Positions 1-14,163 of a stretch of DNA of 64,000 nucleotides are shown one piece after another (position 1 is the stretch's first letter; every line of letters begins with the position of its first letter). The stretch spans positions 529,001-593,000 of the forward strand of contig NC_064556.1 of the NCBI RefSeq assembly GCF_023856365.1, read 5' to 3'. The stretch is from Brienomyrus brachyistius (lineage: Eukaryota; Chordata; Actinopteri; Osteoglossiformes; Mormyridae). The notes below the pieces were generated by a model, which saw nothing but the letters and a program-made list of their open reading frames with translations, was not told where the DNA came from and did not search any database. Made by a program: the position numbers and the translations under genes.

Positions 1-680
1 GGAGCTAATTTCAACAAGCGGGGTTAGATTTAATCAATATTCAACGGTAAAATACCCAAAGTATTGCCTCTGACTTTATATTTGATCAAATATATTAATT
101 ATTGCAGTATTATTACAGTACTTGGATTATAATTCTGTTAAATTTCAATAGCGGATAATTGATGACAAACAGACTTTGGATATATAAAAAAATAGAACTT
201 ATTGTTGGAAATTCATGCCAAAAAGCTTTTCGGTTGCTTTGGCTTGACACCGTGTGATGGAATACGGACTTGATAGATAAACTAAGCGTTTCTATTGATT
301 CATTATAGCGTAGGGTGTCATAAAACTGCGTTAAAATACGTTATCGCTGACATAAAACGTGATTCAGTTTTAAATCAATTCAGATTTTAGTAATACCGTT
401 ATATTAAGTGCAAAAATGAAGCAAACCCTCTTTTCATTAATGTAAAGCTTAGTTTCCTATAGTGATAACTTGTGGTATATTTTTTGTAATTTACATTAAA
501 AACCATGAAAATGTTGATATAGCCTCTAAAGAATCGTTTTAGATTAAATGTCTAATGATTGTTCGTTTGTTTGTTGTGTAGTTTGCAGACATGAGAAATG
601 GGGGCATCACACAGCGTGTTAGAACAGGAAGGTATCATTAACAATGGTTAAGACTCCTGCACAATAAATCGGCAGTGCCA

Positions 681-812
681 GTATGACACCAAGTGTTAAA
701 TTAACACTGCGAGTATTAAATTAACACCGCGTGCGATCTCTTAACACCGAGAGTGTTCATTTAATTTTAAAACATTGCACAGTCACCCTCAGTGTTAACA
801 CTACCAAATGCT
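681..812. repeat. Dispersed repeat built of AGTGTTAA / TTAACACT inverted motifs
   Basis: The stretch repeats AGTGTTAAATTAACACTG-like palindromes and shorter TTAACAC / GAGTGTT copies about every 25-35 bases. This resembles short non-autonomous DNA elements common in fish genomes; I cannot assign a family. Confidence 0.45.
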
Positions 813-2376
813 ATGAACTATGTACACCGTATTGTCAGTGCAAATGATGATAGTATTCTGTGTAAAATGAAAACCAAACACAGACTGTTTCGTGATAAGC
901 GGCTTCGCGCTGCATGCCGTACTGTCTCTTCTCAGCCTTCGCAGCCCGTCACTGTGTGGCGATGAAGACAGAAACACGCTCGCTGACAGGTGGTACGTTT
1001 TACCGCCGCTGCACCGCGGCGCTCTGCCTGACCTGTCAGTGAGGAGGCTTTTTATCGCCTGAAATGACTTCGCACAGGATCTGAGGTAAAGAAACTTTCC
1101 ATCTGAGAGAGGTATCGGTGTGCTGTAGGGCTCGGGATCACACAACTCTGACTCGCTCCCCGCAACCATGTACATGGCCAGAGGAATACGTATCGTTCTG
1201 CCGTTTTGTCGCTCACTTCTGTTACTAGAAAGGCATCTCATTGGCGCCCCCCTTCTGGTGATTTGCTAGTAATGCAGGCTGTTTACCCAGCACTGCGTGG
1301 AAAAAAACGATGAAACTATCAACAATATTTTATCACTATTTGTAGTCATTATTATTATTCTGACTGTACTTCTTAAATCAGCAAAACTTCAGTTTTGTCA
1401 TTGTAATAATTACCTTGCCACCCAACTCGGTGAGGCACAGTTGCAACCTTGAAACAGAGAATGTTTCAGACCTCCCTACGAACGTTTAAAAAATAGTACA
1501 GCAATAACAGTTAACCTCTCTGCTTGTCTTTTCGGGGGCCGATTGATTTTGTAATGAGTGCTTAAATGACATGCAAATTCCTGCATCTACCTGGCAAAAT
1601 TAAAGGCTTGGCAGTAATCTGGAAATGAGGTACATATTTTAGCCTGCTCCCAGTTGCACCTGTTCATGATTCAGCACCCTTTGGCCCCTCCCCCTTTACT
1701 TTAATCTTAAATGATTGTCTGCTTTGCATCCCCCCACCCAGAATGTGCATCCCAGCACCACCATCTCTACTCTACCAACAGAAAGATGGTGCTCTTCTCA
1801 TCCCACAGCCTGCAACCCATTCCTCACAGGGAAATGGGATGTACTGACAACCTCGCTGCCATTGAATAAAAGGTGCTCAACTGGGCCCAATGCACCGAAA
1901 TGTCGCTTTTAGTGACGCCTGCATTTTGTTCATTAAGAACCACAACAGAAAGGAGTGGGTGTGTGATTGGCTGCAAATCACCTAATCCCAAGGCATATTA
2001 AACACTATTGGTCAAACAGTGTCTTCGTCAGTCATGTGACTGATACTTCAGAAGGACAAACGAAAAGTGCAAGAGATGATGACGATACTCCACAGCAATG
2101 TGGAGGAAACCACAGCCATTTAAAAAATTCAAGCAACAGCCCAGTACAGTAATGACATAATTACTTTTTATAGTTTTTCTTTATGGAACTATTTATTTTT
2201 TATGTGGTAAAGGTCATGTTACATGTTTGTATTTCTTTGAAATTGTTGCTGGCATTTTCAACAGTTCTATTGATAATTTAGTAACTTATAAACAAAACAC
2301 AAGTAAGCTCACTAACCACATTTTATGCCTCATGTTTATTCCTTGTCTAGAAAGTTCCAGAAGCACATTAGCTAGG

Positions 2377-2596
2377 CCCAACTGCTGACCAACTGCTGGG
2401 CCCCTGAGCAAGGCCTGCAACCCAACTGCTGAACAACTGCTAGGCCCCTGAGCAAGGCCTGCAACCCAACTGCTGAACAACTGCTAGGCCCCTGAGCAAG
2501 GCCTGCAACCCAACTGCTGAACAACTGCTAGGCCCCTAAGCAAGGCCCTCAACCCAACTGCTGACTAACTGCTGGGTGCCTTTGCTAGGCCCCCAG
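2377..2596. repeat. 44-bp minisatellite, 5 units
   Basis: The motif CCCAACTGCTGA recurs at 2377, 2421, 2465, 2509 and 2553, exactly 44 bases apart, each followed by CAACTGCTAGGCCCC and GAGCAAGGC. The DNA just after it (near 2655) contains GATAAAAGTGTCTG, a motif common in dispersed fish repeats, so the array may have grown from a transposon tail. Confidence 0.85.
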
Positions 2597-4219
2597 CCCC
2601 AAGTGCTCCTGGGACATTGGGCCACCTTGTTCTTTGATCCACACTTATGCATAACTCTAGATAAAAGTGTCTGTAATAAATGCTAATTTGGGTGCTAAAG
2701 CTTTAAACCTTCTATGACATTATACTCGTTCCCTAAATACCTGCTGTGAGTCTCCCAAATCTGCTTTAGGTGTGACAGTTTAGTTCGATTGCGCAATATA
2801 ATTACAATTTTATAAGGTCTGCATTCATATGAAGGTTGCTTAATTATATAAATTCATAGTAAATACATTGTTTAACCAATAGGTAAAAAAAGAAACATTT
2901 ATTGTAAAAAAAAAATGCAGCTCTTTTGAAGAAGTTTGACCAAAGTTTGCAACTATGCCTGCACTGTGACGTTTCGCACGACGCTACTGGTCATGACCAT
3001 GAGGGCACACAGTGCTTACGGAGGCCAGCATACATGCCCAGGGCGGGACGACCCAGGAGGGGATCAGATTACCACCCAAGACTGGCTCCCGCTCCAAGTC
3101 ACAGCCAGCATGCATGACCTCAGGCTGAGGAAGCTGATGTTGCTGTGGACATCATGCCTGCCTTGTATCAGTACTTATTCACAATGCCTGCATAATTCTA
3201 CAGGCTGTAACAAACAATGCTGTGCTTTCTATTTCCTAGAATACTCCACTTTCGCATACATGCTCAGCAGACACTGCCTGTGGCATTTAATCCAAACACG
3301 AAGATACATTATCGCCGCACTTTGATGATGTCATCGCCGTAACTCTATGTATCTGTCAAACCCCCTCACCTACATTCGGAGCATTAATAAGGAGTATTTT
3401 TTTTATTCTAATATATATAAACTATACAAATGGAACCTTTAAGAGCGATCACTGTTAAATTAATAACATCATGATATTCCAAGCCTAAGCTGAATATTTT
3501 AAGAGAGTTCATTGCCAGCTCTAATTTCAGCCGCTTGGAACACGTGTGAGTGCTAAAAAAGTTACGACAGTTTGAATGCACAAAATTCAATTACAGAGAT
3601 TGGAACCCTCCTGCGAGATCCTGCCGTTATGCATTCCTTATTATCTGCCCTGACCTGTACGTCTCCTTTGGGTTAAGTCATTTAATGTAAAGTCAAATGC
3701 TGAAGGTGACAAGGAAAATGGGCTGATTCAACATGCTGCTTACAGTCAAGCCTCTTCCTACAACATGTCCTGTAACGTATAGAAGTCACATTTTTTCCAG
3801 GCTGGATCGGCAAATTAATCTTTTAAATGCTGACAAAGATGCAGCCGCTTTTAAGCTTCAGCATAGGAGGCTTGGGACTGTTACTCCAACAGAGGGGATA
3901 TTGTTTAAGACGCGCAGCACATGCTACGACACGGTGACTGTGCAGGTGGGCGGAGTCACAATGAAGGGTTGCTCCAAGGCCCCGCCCCCTATCCACTCCA
4001 TAGGCTCAGCTTTGATATAGGAACTGCCCGGTCACCCACAATGCACAGCAGCGCACACTCAGCCTGGTCGTAGCTTAATCTTAGCTTAATCTCACCTGAA
4101 TGGCCTGCCTCCTTAATGTGGACAGCAGCACGTTCTGGATGGTGAGGATCTGTCACGTACATCGACGGATTTAATGTGATTCAACGTAAAGCCAAGCAGA
4201 AAAGGAAGGGGGGGGGAGC

Positions 4220-4274
4220 CAGCGAGGGACAGCGAGCGAGGGACAGCGAGCGAGGGACAGCGAGCGAGGGACAG
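4220..4274. repeat. 14-bp tandem repeat (CAGCGAGCGAGGGA), about 4 units
   Basis: Short GC-rich array inside otherwise AT-rich intergenic DNA. The first unit is 4 bases shorter than the others. Confidence 0.85.
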
Positions 4275-6646
4275 TCTCATCTCCATTTTGTGTTATTAAT
4301 TCCACTCTGCAGAGTAATTGTAATGTAAAATATTATAGCAAGGCCAAATGCAAATACCTGCTCTCCTCCATGTAATGAAATCTTTTTATTAATGTGTGCA
4401 GAACACAAATCAATAACAATAATAAATTACCGGTGATTGTAATTGAATGTTTTCCTAATTTTATTGTCAGCCATGATAAATATTCATTCCCATTACAGGC
4501 CCTTAAATTAATTACGCCATACCATCTTTTGCGAGATGAAATGTAACGTATATATCAGGAGTGAAGTAATGCATTTGGATGCCGGCGTGTGCCAAGCGGG
4601 GTGACGGTTAAGGCAGAAACGGTTCTCCCCTGAAACCCTCGCAGATGGAGGCTGAGCTTCTCGTCTGAGTCCTAAGATGGTCCACCTGGCTGATTTAATG
4701 CTGCATTTTAATGACGTCCTCACGCTCCCTGGCTCTCCTTTCTCTCTCTCCCGCCCGAAGGAGCTACATTCCCTCTGTCACAACCGGAGTAAGTAAGCTG
4801 CCTCTATTGGCCCTGCAGTGGGTAAACTATATGTACACCACGAGTAGCACCTGCGACGTTGCTTATTAATTGCCCCTCATAACCTTTGACCCTTCACGCG
4901 TGTTTGTGTCGCAAGACGGGGTGGCATGCCCGCCGAAAAGCGTGTTTCTGTCAAACCGACGCTTCTAGTATGAAAGTTAACCGGCAATTCGTTTGTCACC
5001 TTCATGCCGCTCTCTCTGTTTCTCTGGAGCAGTATTTTATATATTCAGGCCTACGGATTATATAGCAGAAGAAAACGCGGAGAACGGTCACGTTTTTCAG
5101 AGGCAGAGGGCGGACGAGTGTCGAGTGCTGAGGACAGGCCTCCGATGCATTCCTTCATTGTTAATGAAAGCAAACCTCTGAAAAGAGATTAAAGGAGATT
5201 AAAACGGAATAAAAACAGTAGTTTGCAATTAGATTTTTCTTTTTAATGTGAGATTTAGCCGCACTACAATAATAATACAAAGATGCGGAGATTCAGGAAT
5301 CCGCAGCTCTGTGTTCTTATCCAGAGGGTCCACTTGTCCAGCTGGTAATTTTCCCGTAAGGGCGCTTAACAGCTCAAACTGCATAATTATCATCTTCAAT
5401 GCAGCAGCTTCACCACATTTCCCAGTTCTGAGACCAACCGAGATTTGAGAATCCTGCTTCGCCGCTTAACTCCCCTGCAATGGAGCGACGCGCCATGTAA
5501 ACTCACAGATCTCCGGCGGACCTCGTCTGTTGTAATATCTCTCCAAGAAGAAGGGAGAAAAAAAGGATGGGGGGAGAGAACGGCCTACACCCCTCTGCAG
5601 TCCTCCCTCAGGACCGCGGGCGCCATGCGGTAAACAGAGATTCTCTCTGAAGAACAGAAGACGCAAAAGCGGCAGCGACATCTCCATCGAGGTCCTCAGA
5701 AGCAAAGATCAAAGACGCATCTTAGAGAGGATGGCAGCTAAAGGTATAGCTGCTTGGAAGATGAAGCGCTCCCGATACTTTCCGACAGAAACATGGAACT
5801 TACAGCAGCAGCGTTCTTTATACCGCAGCCAGGGAAAAAACTTCAGAATTATCCGGTCAATGGCACAGCTTGAATCCGCACATGATTTGAATCAACACTT
5901 TTTTCATTTTTCCTGGATTAAAAAAACACATTCCCTGGCAAATAAACAAGTGATATTGATTCACCTTTTCCTAACTTTAGACACACGGCCTTGATAAAAG
6001 ATATATTATTCTTGGGGTGGATTACAACAAAAAAATGCTTGTTATTGACCATCTGTTCTTTTCACTTGTTGTTTAAAGGGAAGCAAGATCTTTTCAAGCA
6101 TATTGAAGTTGTTTATTTGAAACGGACTCTTTGCTCAAACGATTCAGCACCTGTCCTCTGAGTTACCCATTGTCTGTGTGTCATGGTGGTTTCAGGGGAG
6201 GAGGCTGAAATTTCGACAGTCCTTGAGCTGTTTGCCTTCCCGTCCGTGGAGTGGCCCAGTTTTATCATTCAGCTTGGCAGACATTCTGGTCTGGACTGGC
6301 TTTCAGAATCGCCAGGCAGACAGTAAGACATGAATGGCGACCTGGCATGATGCGGCCATGTAGGGAAGGGGGCATCCCGCCCCCCCACCCCCAAGGACAC
6401 AGGACTGGCAATGTGTCTCCCATAATGACAATGTGCGCGGCTGTTGTCATTGGTTACCGTATGTCAGCCTAGTCCCTTAAACTGCAGCTCTGCCTGACAC
6501 CATGGGCAGCAAGGCAGACTATCAGACCACTGGAATTCTTAAACAGATACAAATAAATCTGCTGATGTGAAACTATACACTGAAACGGCTGCCCGTATAG
6601 CAGGGAGCGTAATGCCGCCATGCGGTGATGATGCTTTTGCCCGTCA

Positions 6647-6871
6647 ACGTTCCAGACCCAGCCGAGGCCTGCCGTTGGGTTCTCCTGCACAAGGTTCCGG
6701 ATCCAGCCGAGGCCTGCCGTTGGGTTCTCCTGCACAAGGTTCCGGATCCAGCCGAGGCCTGCCGTTGGGTTCTCCTGCACAAGGTTCCGGATCCAGCCGA
6801 GGCCTGCCGTTGGGTTCTCCTGCACAAGGTTCCAGATCCAGCCGGGGCCTGTCACTCGGTTCTCCTGCACA
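6647..6871. repeat. 45-bp minisatellite, 5 units
   Basis: GCCGAGGCCTGCCG recurs at 6661, 6706, 6751 and 6796 with a diverged fifth copy at 6841, spacing 45. Because 45 is a multiple of three, open frames of 77-149 codons run through it on both strands. These are repeat-driven and not treated as genes. Confidence 0.9.
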
Positions 6872-9800
6872 CCCCACAAGGTTCCAGATCCATTCTTTTC
6901 TGACTTGTACTGGTGCACTGGTGACAGGTGAACGGAGTCACAGTCCTTAGGTCAGGATGCATTTCAGACACCTGCAGAATTTAGGGATTAAGCAGATCGT
7001 ATGAACAGCAATGTGATCAAAACATTGATGCTTGTTACTATAACCGCACGATTTACATTTTATAAAAGAAAAATTCTTTATTTTTTGTCATATGGATTTA
7101 TTGAGTATCAGTACATCAAACCAGAACAGGGGGATAATACCAAACTAAAACTAATGGGCATTTTTCTTTGCTGTTATAAACCACATGTTCCTGTGCATAA
7201 CTGTTGAATCTGATTGTACTGTTGGACATGTGTGAAGCGCTGTAACAGTACTGTGGTTCACGCCAATATTTCTCATCAGTCCAGCCATGAAAACAACCAG
7301 CCTGCAAGTGTTACAGTCGAAAAAGAGGGTATTTTATACGGCGACGTAGCTACTATGTTCAAAAGCGAAGAGTTTCCATCCTCGGAAACAGACTATGAAA
7401 AGGTTTTTATTGCGTGATATAAAAATTCCTCACACCAGTTCTGCACGACGGGAACGGGAGTCGTTACTTAACGTTTTAAATGGACCTCAGGACCCGTTGT
7501 CAACATCCGGCGCATAATTTCATTTTAAAGCGACATCGACCTTTGGTTAGATGACAGTTTCCCCTTTAACAATCCAAGCGATATTTATTATTGCACAACC
7601 GATTCAGGTTTAAACATGATGCGCACATACCATCTATTTAAAGAGTAAAATGTAAAATCCATGCCTAATAAAAAAAACCAGTACGGAAAGGGGGGTGGGC
7701 AATGCAAACTCAATATAAAGAAAGAGAACAGTGCGTTCAAAGCATAGTGCCCTTGAGCAGGGCTTCATTGAAGTGCGGGCCATTGAGCTTCCACTTGCGG
7801 CATAAAAGGGGCCTGCCCTCTGCAACAATGAAGCAATCTGATCAGAATACCCCGTGTGAGCGCCGCTCTCCAGCCGGCCATGCGAGCGCCGTCCGCTGCG
7901 GCGGGGACCCTCCGGTGGCCATTGCCTCTTGTCCTTTCAACACATAATTATATGTAATTATGGGCCACACAAACGCGAACAAAAACGTTTCAACGCGGCG
8001 ATTTCCCGAAACAGGGAACCTACACAGCTTTACCGTCCTATGTGTGATTAAAAAAACCACAGACGTTTGAATCAACCGATAATTGGGACACAAAACTCAT
8101 GCTAAATCTTTATGAACTAACATTTTTGGCCAGTTAAATCAGCTGAAAGAAAGAAACATTCGTACCGTGTCGATTGTCTTCTTTTCATTTTTGTTTTGGC
8201 TCCGATGTAGCTATTATGCGATCTTTATTCTTAAGTGTAGCATTCGGATTACGCTTCCTTGCTTTTTAGCATAACTACGATATTTTAGGCACCTCATTCT
8301 GGCGTATGCAAATTAACCATAATTCTGTAAGTATTCAAATATTGTTTTAGTCGTGAATCCAGGCGAACTTAATAAACCAGAGTCGGTTATTATTCCACGG
8401 TTACGTCAGTGCAGTAGTGTAATTAAAATGATGGTTCTTTAAAGGAATTTTGCAGGCCTGTTACAGCATCTATTTTTTAAAAGGGCCAATTACGTCTATT
8501 TTTAAAAAACTTTTTTTTCTGGAATAGGAGAACCTGTGCCCTTAATTCAAATTCATGCATTTAAAGCCGTTTCAGTACGATGTCTTGTTTCATTTAGAAT
8601 GTCAAAAGCAAATTACCCTGCGACCCCCAGTTCAAAAGAATGTGCTTTAACATAAAAGTATGTCCTTAGAGTCATTTTAATACCCTCAGCAGAACAGAAC
8701 ATCGTTAACATTGTTTCAGCATTATCCGCTGCCATTGATAGCTGGTCCACCCAAACGAACAAACAGAATTGCAGGTTTTTATGAAGGATGAATACAGAGG
8801 TCTTTGTCGTGGTTCCTTTGCTGATGCAAACTAGATGGGTTAAAAGCGTCCCCGTGCTTATCAAGCGGCCTTCTGACTGAACGGCTCAGCGGCAGTGAAA
8901 TGCCAGTCAGGGATAATTTAATGCATTAATTGTATCCTATATGAACTCGAAGTGGTAGGTGTGGGGAACGGCACGCAAACTTGTCCTGTTAACACCTGCG
9001 CCTTTATTCTTAATAGCAGTGATGGGATAAACGGCTTTGAAACCCACAGTGGGATTACTGTAAAATGTCAATCACTGGCCTGTCGTACCCCAATGGGAAC
9101 TAAAAAAGTAAGCGAGTGGAAGTGAGTTTAGCCCGTGATTGACATCGCACAAAAATCCCTCCCACTACAGGTTGGGAATCCTATTTGTTCCATCGCCAGT
9201 TAATCTTTTGTAAGTGAGGGCGTATCGCTTCTTAAAACAACATTTCAGTTTTATGACTTTTCTGTCAGAAGTGAGTTAACCCCCACTCTTTTTCGCCGCT
9301 CTGCAATCTTTATGCTCAGTTTCCCATGACTAAGTGCTATGAAAATGGTTAAAAGCGGGAAGCCTGGATTACAGCCCAGTGCATTATGGGAGGAGTCTGG
9401 AAGCAGTCAAGCAGCGACCGTAGACCAAACTCCAGGAAACAAAAGACAAGATTCAGCTTTAAGAAAACTATACGTAAGTGATTTGGCGAGGCCTCGTTGA
9501 AGTGGTATTCGAAGACGGTAGTGAACAAGCCGTGCGTTCTGTTGGTATGTAGAGTCTTTTGCATCTGCATTTTAATTTGATTCGTCTCATGTTTTGTTTT
9601 GAATAGGAGTTAATGCTACATTTTGTTACTCAGGGAAAAACTTGTTTGCCAAATAAAGGTCAACATTTCACCCCTGGGAAGCAGTTAGTACTTTGTTTTC
9701 TATTGTAAAAGATATCAGTGACACAGATAAGAATTTCCTACAAGTCTAATTTCGTTATATCCTCCCATATTTCAAGTGCATTTAAGATTTATTCATTATT

Positions 9801-10277
9801 GTGCTTTATTAACACTTCGGTTTAAATCTGATTTGCTTAGATACACTTTCCCAATTCTACCAAACATACTTAGATATTTTATTATGTTGTTGAATTATGC
9901 TTACAAATTCTACACCCATTCAAAGATTTTATTAACCCCAAGTGTGACAAAAATATATTTTCAATCCCAAATGCAATGTGTATGATAAACTTTTTAATCT
10001 TGATGTTTTCTTCCAAGCTAGTGATGCATTTTCTTTTCACATACATTGTTTCAGCACTATTTTACATTTATAATGAATAACCACTGAAAGCAGTTAATAT
10101 ATAATAAATCAAAGGTTAATATTTAATAATTCACTGGCCAAAAAAACTTTACAGCGATACATTTCCATCCACAATATCCAGCTCAAAATAAGCAAAACTC
10201 CTTTTTTCATGAAATGACTGATTTAATATATCCAGGAGTCTTCTAGTAAAATCCTGGGTTAAACAGTGATTCCTCTT

Positions 10278-10291
10278 TCAATAGGGGGCAG
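10278..10291 (+). promoter_or_regulatory. CTCF-like motif (weak)
   Basis: TCAATAGGGGGCAG fits the 14-base CTCF core at 12 positions by eye. Forward orientation, about 3.9 kb upstream of the chm start codon. Confidence 0.25.
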
Positions 10292-11084
10292 CGCTAACCC
10301 TTGATTCTGCGCACAGGTGGGTAAAATGGGCTGCATCAAAAACAAAAGTTTGACATGATTATTTGAGACACTATTCAAACTACACCCTATTGTGTGTTTT
10401 CCATCTGCCCTGAGTGCACCTGAATACAGGGAAACTCATTTTACTTTTCTGAGTGAAGAGCAAACGCCTGACGTCACCCTGTGCATTTCTGGCTGACAAA
10501 TGAAACTATAGCCCCTGTCTGCTACACAACATAACATACTGCAGCATTTAGCATATATTATTAAGAACAGTTTATCCCCATAAAATATGTGTAACTGTAG
10601 CAATATACATCGATGTTTAGTATATTACTGTATTTGTAAACCCTGCAGAATTTTGACTCGACATTTATTTGGCACTTTTATCTGAAGCCTGTTGCAGTCT
10701 GGGGGGTGACTGGGGGGTTCGTGCAAGGGGGTATCTCTGGGTTGGACTTGGGGTCGGGGGGTGGGGTTGAGGTCACCCATTTTATAATTATTTGAGGGGT
10801 TTGTTTTGGCCAATTTTGATTATTGGGGGGTGGGGGGTTACTACCCTTACGTCCCGCCCCAGAATTTACCGCTGTGAGTTTCTATGCCTCTGTGATCCTA
10901 GGAGCGATGACGTTAGGGGGCTTCCTGGGCCTAAGTGAGTGTGAGTCACATAAACCCCCCTGAAGAATTCCATAAAGGACCATGCGACCCAGCCTGGCCA
11001 GGTCCGCGGCAAATACAAGGCTCCACCATCTTGTGTGGGACAGGTGCAGTGTGGATGGGGTAGCAGTCACAGCCAAGGGCCTCA

Positions 11085-11995
11085 GCTACCAAATGCGGCT
11101 CTAGGCAGATGGAATGTAATCTGTCGGGTGGGAAATGAGCCTGAGGTAGAGAGATGCCGACTAGATATAGATGAGCTTAACAAACGGCTCGGGTTCTGGA
11201 AGCAAACTGCTGGAGAGGTTCTGGACTCTATTCCACTCTGGAGTTGCCCATGGTGGAAGGTGCCAGGCAGGGGTGGGGCTACTTATAAACTCCCTGGTTT
11301 GGTGCCAGTATGTTGGAGAACGAGAGGGCCACTCTCCTTTGACTTCGGGTTGGGGGATGGGCTCACAGTATCCAGCCGTCTTGGAGACCATGGATGGGGT
11401 GCTTAAGTATCTAGGGTTCGTTGTTCATGAGCGAGGGAGCAAAGGAGCAGAAGGTCAACAGGCAGATCGTTGCAGCATCAGTAGCTTTGCGGATGCTGCG
11501 CCGTTCTGTCGTAAATAGAGGACTGATCCAGAAGGCAATGCTTTCGATTTACCGGTCGATCTACATACCTACTCACACCTATGGTTACAAGCTTTAGTTG
11601 GTGACCAAAAGAAGGATATCATGGATAGAAGTGGCTGAAATGAGTTTCCTTTGCAGGTATCCTGAGGAGGAGCTTAGACATTCTGGAGGAGCTCCAAGTC
11701 GAGCTGCTCTTCCTCCGCATGGAAAGGAGCCAGTTGAGGTGGTTCGGGTATTTATCAAGGATGCCTCCTGGAGGTGTGTTTTGGGCATGTCCAACCAGGA
11801 GGGGACCCTGGGGCGGACCCAGGACACGTTGGAGAGATTATATCTCTGGGCTGGCCTGGGAACGCCTTGGTGTTCCCCTGGAGATGCTGGCTGGAGAGAG
11901 GGAGGTCTGGCATCCCTGCTTAAACTGCTGCCTCACGACCTAGAACTGGAGGAGTGGCAGATACTGGATGGATGGAACCAACAACAAATGGATGG
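11085..11995 (+). mobile_element. Decayed non-LTR retrotransposon: endonuclease start fused to reverse-transcriptase end
   Basis: Two pieces of a teleost LINE lie side by side on the plus strand. At 11171-11400 the frame reads like the start of an APE-type endonuclease (LFHSGVAHGGRCQAGVGLL). From about 11400 it switches to the C-terminal RT region: KYLGFVVHE, then near 11545 AMLSIYRSIYIPT, near 11635 AEMSF, near 11720 RSQLRWFGYLSRMPPG, and GGPRTRWRDYISGLAWERLG. The endonuclease core and the whole RT catalytic domain between them are absent, so this copy has a large internal deletion. Stops and frame changes near 11515 and 11600 confirm it is dead. The 3' end runs into GGATGGATGG, a short tandem tail typical of such elements. 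Family placement (I/Nimb-like) is from memory of similar fish elements and is tentative; that it is a LINE is firm. Confidence 0.8.
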
Positions 11996-13419
11996 GTTAC
12001 AACTTTTCTGTGGACTCCCTAGGATTTGAAGCCTAGACTTTTGTGTCATTAGAACAAATTCCTTCCATTTTGAGAACTATACATTTGATTGTAAAAGATG
12101 ATTGTCATGTTATTTTTCAAGCTGAAAGGGTTAAAATTTGCTATTAAGTAGGATTATAGGTAAAGACGTCATGCACCTGGCAGATGTTTCAGTTTCAAAC
12201 TGCTGGGCGTATTGCTGTTGTGTCATAAAGAACTGACTCTGATGTCAGCCTGCAGAAAGGAGAGATTGTGTCACCAGTTGTTGCCACGGTAACCAGTTGT
12301 TCATCCTCTAAAATCCAGTTGCAATAGAGCCATATAGACCACTGGTCACACTATCACAGGCTCAGTTAAAGATGTGTTGTACTTCAAGGCAGCTATCAAC
12401 AGGAACCTTCAGACAGTTGGTCTCCACAGCATTGCCTTGTTCATCTGTTTGTGGATCTGGAGGTCAGAACCTCTGCACACAATTTGTGACAACAACTCCA
12501 CACTCCCCAGTTCCCACATCAAAAACGTCCAGAGGTCCCATGGGATGTGACACTTGTGTCCCTGATATGTCACGCACTGGCAGAACAGTGATGGCACAAC
12601 ATGCGGCCACCAGGAGGGATCCTGGGTATCTCTCAGTGTGGAAAGTTAGTGCTTCATGTTTAAAAACTGATTTGAGGAATACAGTGACACCAGGCTTCAG
12701 TCACATTGAGTCCCAGTTACATTATAGTATTTTAGGTACTGGAGAAAAAAAGCCCTCATTAAACAACATAAAATAGATATTAATATAATAAACTTCCAGT
12801 TATCAGAACGTACAGTGAACATTCCCTGCATGTTGTCCTGAAAGCTACACCTTTCACCAGCACTTTGTCATTTCTATATGAATACAGATGCTTCGTGTCT
12901 CCAGCCAATAGTGTGATCAGTTGCATAGATTTTCCAGTTTGGTGGAATAAGCACTGTTGACAGGTGCCAAAGTGACGTAGATGGAAAGCCCTCTGTCCAC
13001 AGGCTTAGAGAATATGAGCCATTGTCATCAGTGTCACCTGCTGAAAGGTGCTGCTTTTGTTTCGATGGCCAGAAGCGAGACGTGTGCAGAAGGAAGAGCC
13101 AGTCAGCCTGAACGGCAACGTAGGCCATCGATTAGGGTGCTATTTGATGGGGGGTGCAGTGGAGCAAGTGAAAAGAATCCGAATACTCCTGCGTGCTTTG
13201 TGTGACATTACAGCCATTTACACTAGTTTTAATGTTTCAGTACTTTTCTTGTGAATCAGACACCGGCTGGCAAGTTAGGAGTCAGATACCTTGCGCTACT
13301 GAGATGTTTTTAATGCAAATGAATTGACGGAATTACAGTTTCTGCTGTTCTTTGGCTCAGGGGAATCCGGCCTAGGACTTCAGAACACCCGTGGTCAGGG
13401 GAGGAATCTCACAGCGGAC

Positions 13420-13435
13420 GGGGGGGGGGGGGGGG
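13420..13435. repeat. G16 homopolymer
   Basis: Uninterrupted run of 16 G, one of several long G or C runs in the window (also 33381-33398 and 40077-40090). Confidence 0.9.
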
Positions 13436-14153
13436 CGCTTGGTACAATGGAATTCTCCGCAAATTGTTTTGGATTTTGCATTATAGTTTTATCACGTGGG
13501 GAACTTGGAAATTTTTGCAGGCTGGGGAGGGGGGGTGGGGTAACTAGATCAATTTTAGATTGAACCCCCTGCCATAATGAATTCAAATTTCCAGAAGAAA
13601 TCTGTTGTATGCTAAAGTATAAAAACAACTTAAGTAGCTGTGAGTAACAGCCAGGCTCTCTATAAACAACTGCACAGTCAGTAGCATAGCTTCTACAGCC
13701 AAGTGGCTGGGGGCGTACAAAACGGTCTGAGCCTGTGGCTGGTCTGTTCTGTCAGGATACGTAACTTTCTCATGCAGGTGGATTACTGCTTATAAACTAT
13801 TGCTCACGAAGACTGGGTTCTTTAAAACTTATTAATTAGATGCATAATTCATGACGATTGGGGAACTAGGAAAGAGTGCATATTCTTACTCGGCTAACGA
13901 GCCGTTTTCAAAGCAAACACTTAATCAAAACCATAATTATATAATTACCTACAAGCAACAGTATAATCTTATGCAATTAAAAGCTTTATTTCAAAAGCAT
14001 GTTGGGGTACTGAAAGACTAATCTTGCTCTGTATCTTGTTGAGTTTAATATATTTGTTAGGTTTTAGTAACTATAATATGATGTTATATCATATGAGGTG
14101 TTACTCTGCAGGGCCACCGCGAGCTGTGGCGTCATGGGCGCGCCATGGTAACG

Positions 14154-14163
14154 GTCACGTGAC
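14154..14163. promoter_or_regulatory. Palindromic E-box GTCACGTGAC in the chm promoter/5' UTR
   Basis: A perfect 10-base palindrome lies 18 bases upstream of the chm ATG. It matches the CLEAR element bound by TFEB/TFE3 and also USF-type bHLH-Zip factors. The motif is read directly; regulation by these factors is inference. Confidence 0.5.

Noticed and set aside
801..1241. 146-codon minus-strand ORF
   Set aside because: No recognisable domain, no splice context and composition like surrounding DNA; not enough to call a gene.
1243..1260. CTCF-like motif on the minus strand
   Set aside because: CACCAGAAGGGGGGCGCC is shifted by one base against the core and fits poorly, so it was left out of the loop argument.
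12372..12776. 134-codon plus-strand ORF downstream of the LINE
   Set aside because: No similarity I can name; cysteine/threonine-rich random-looking translation.
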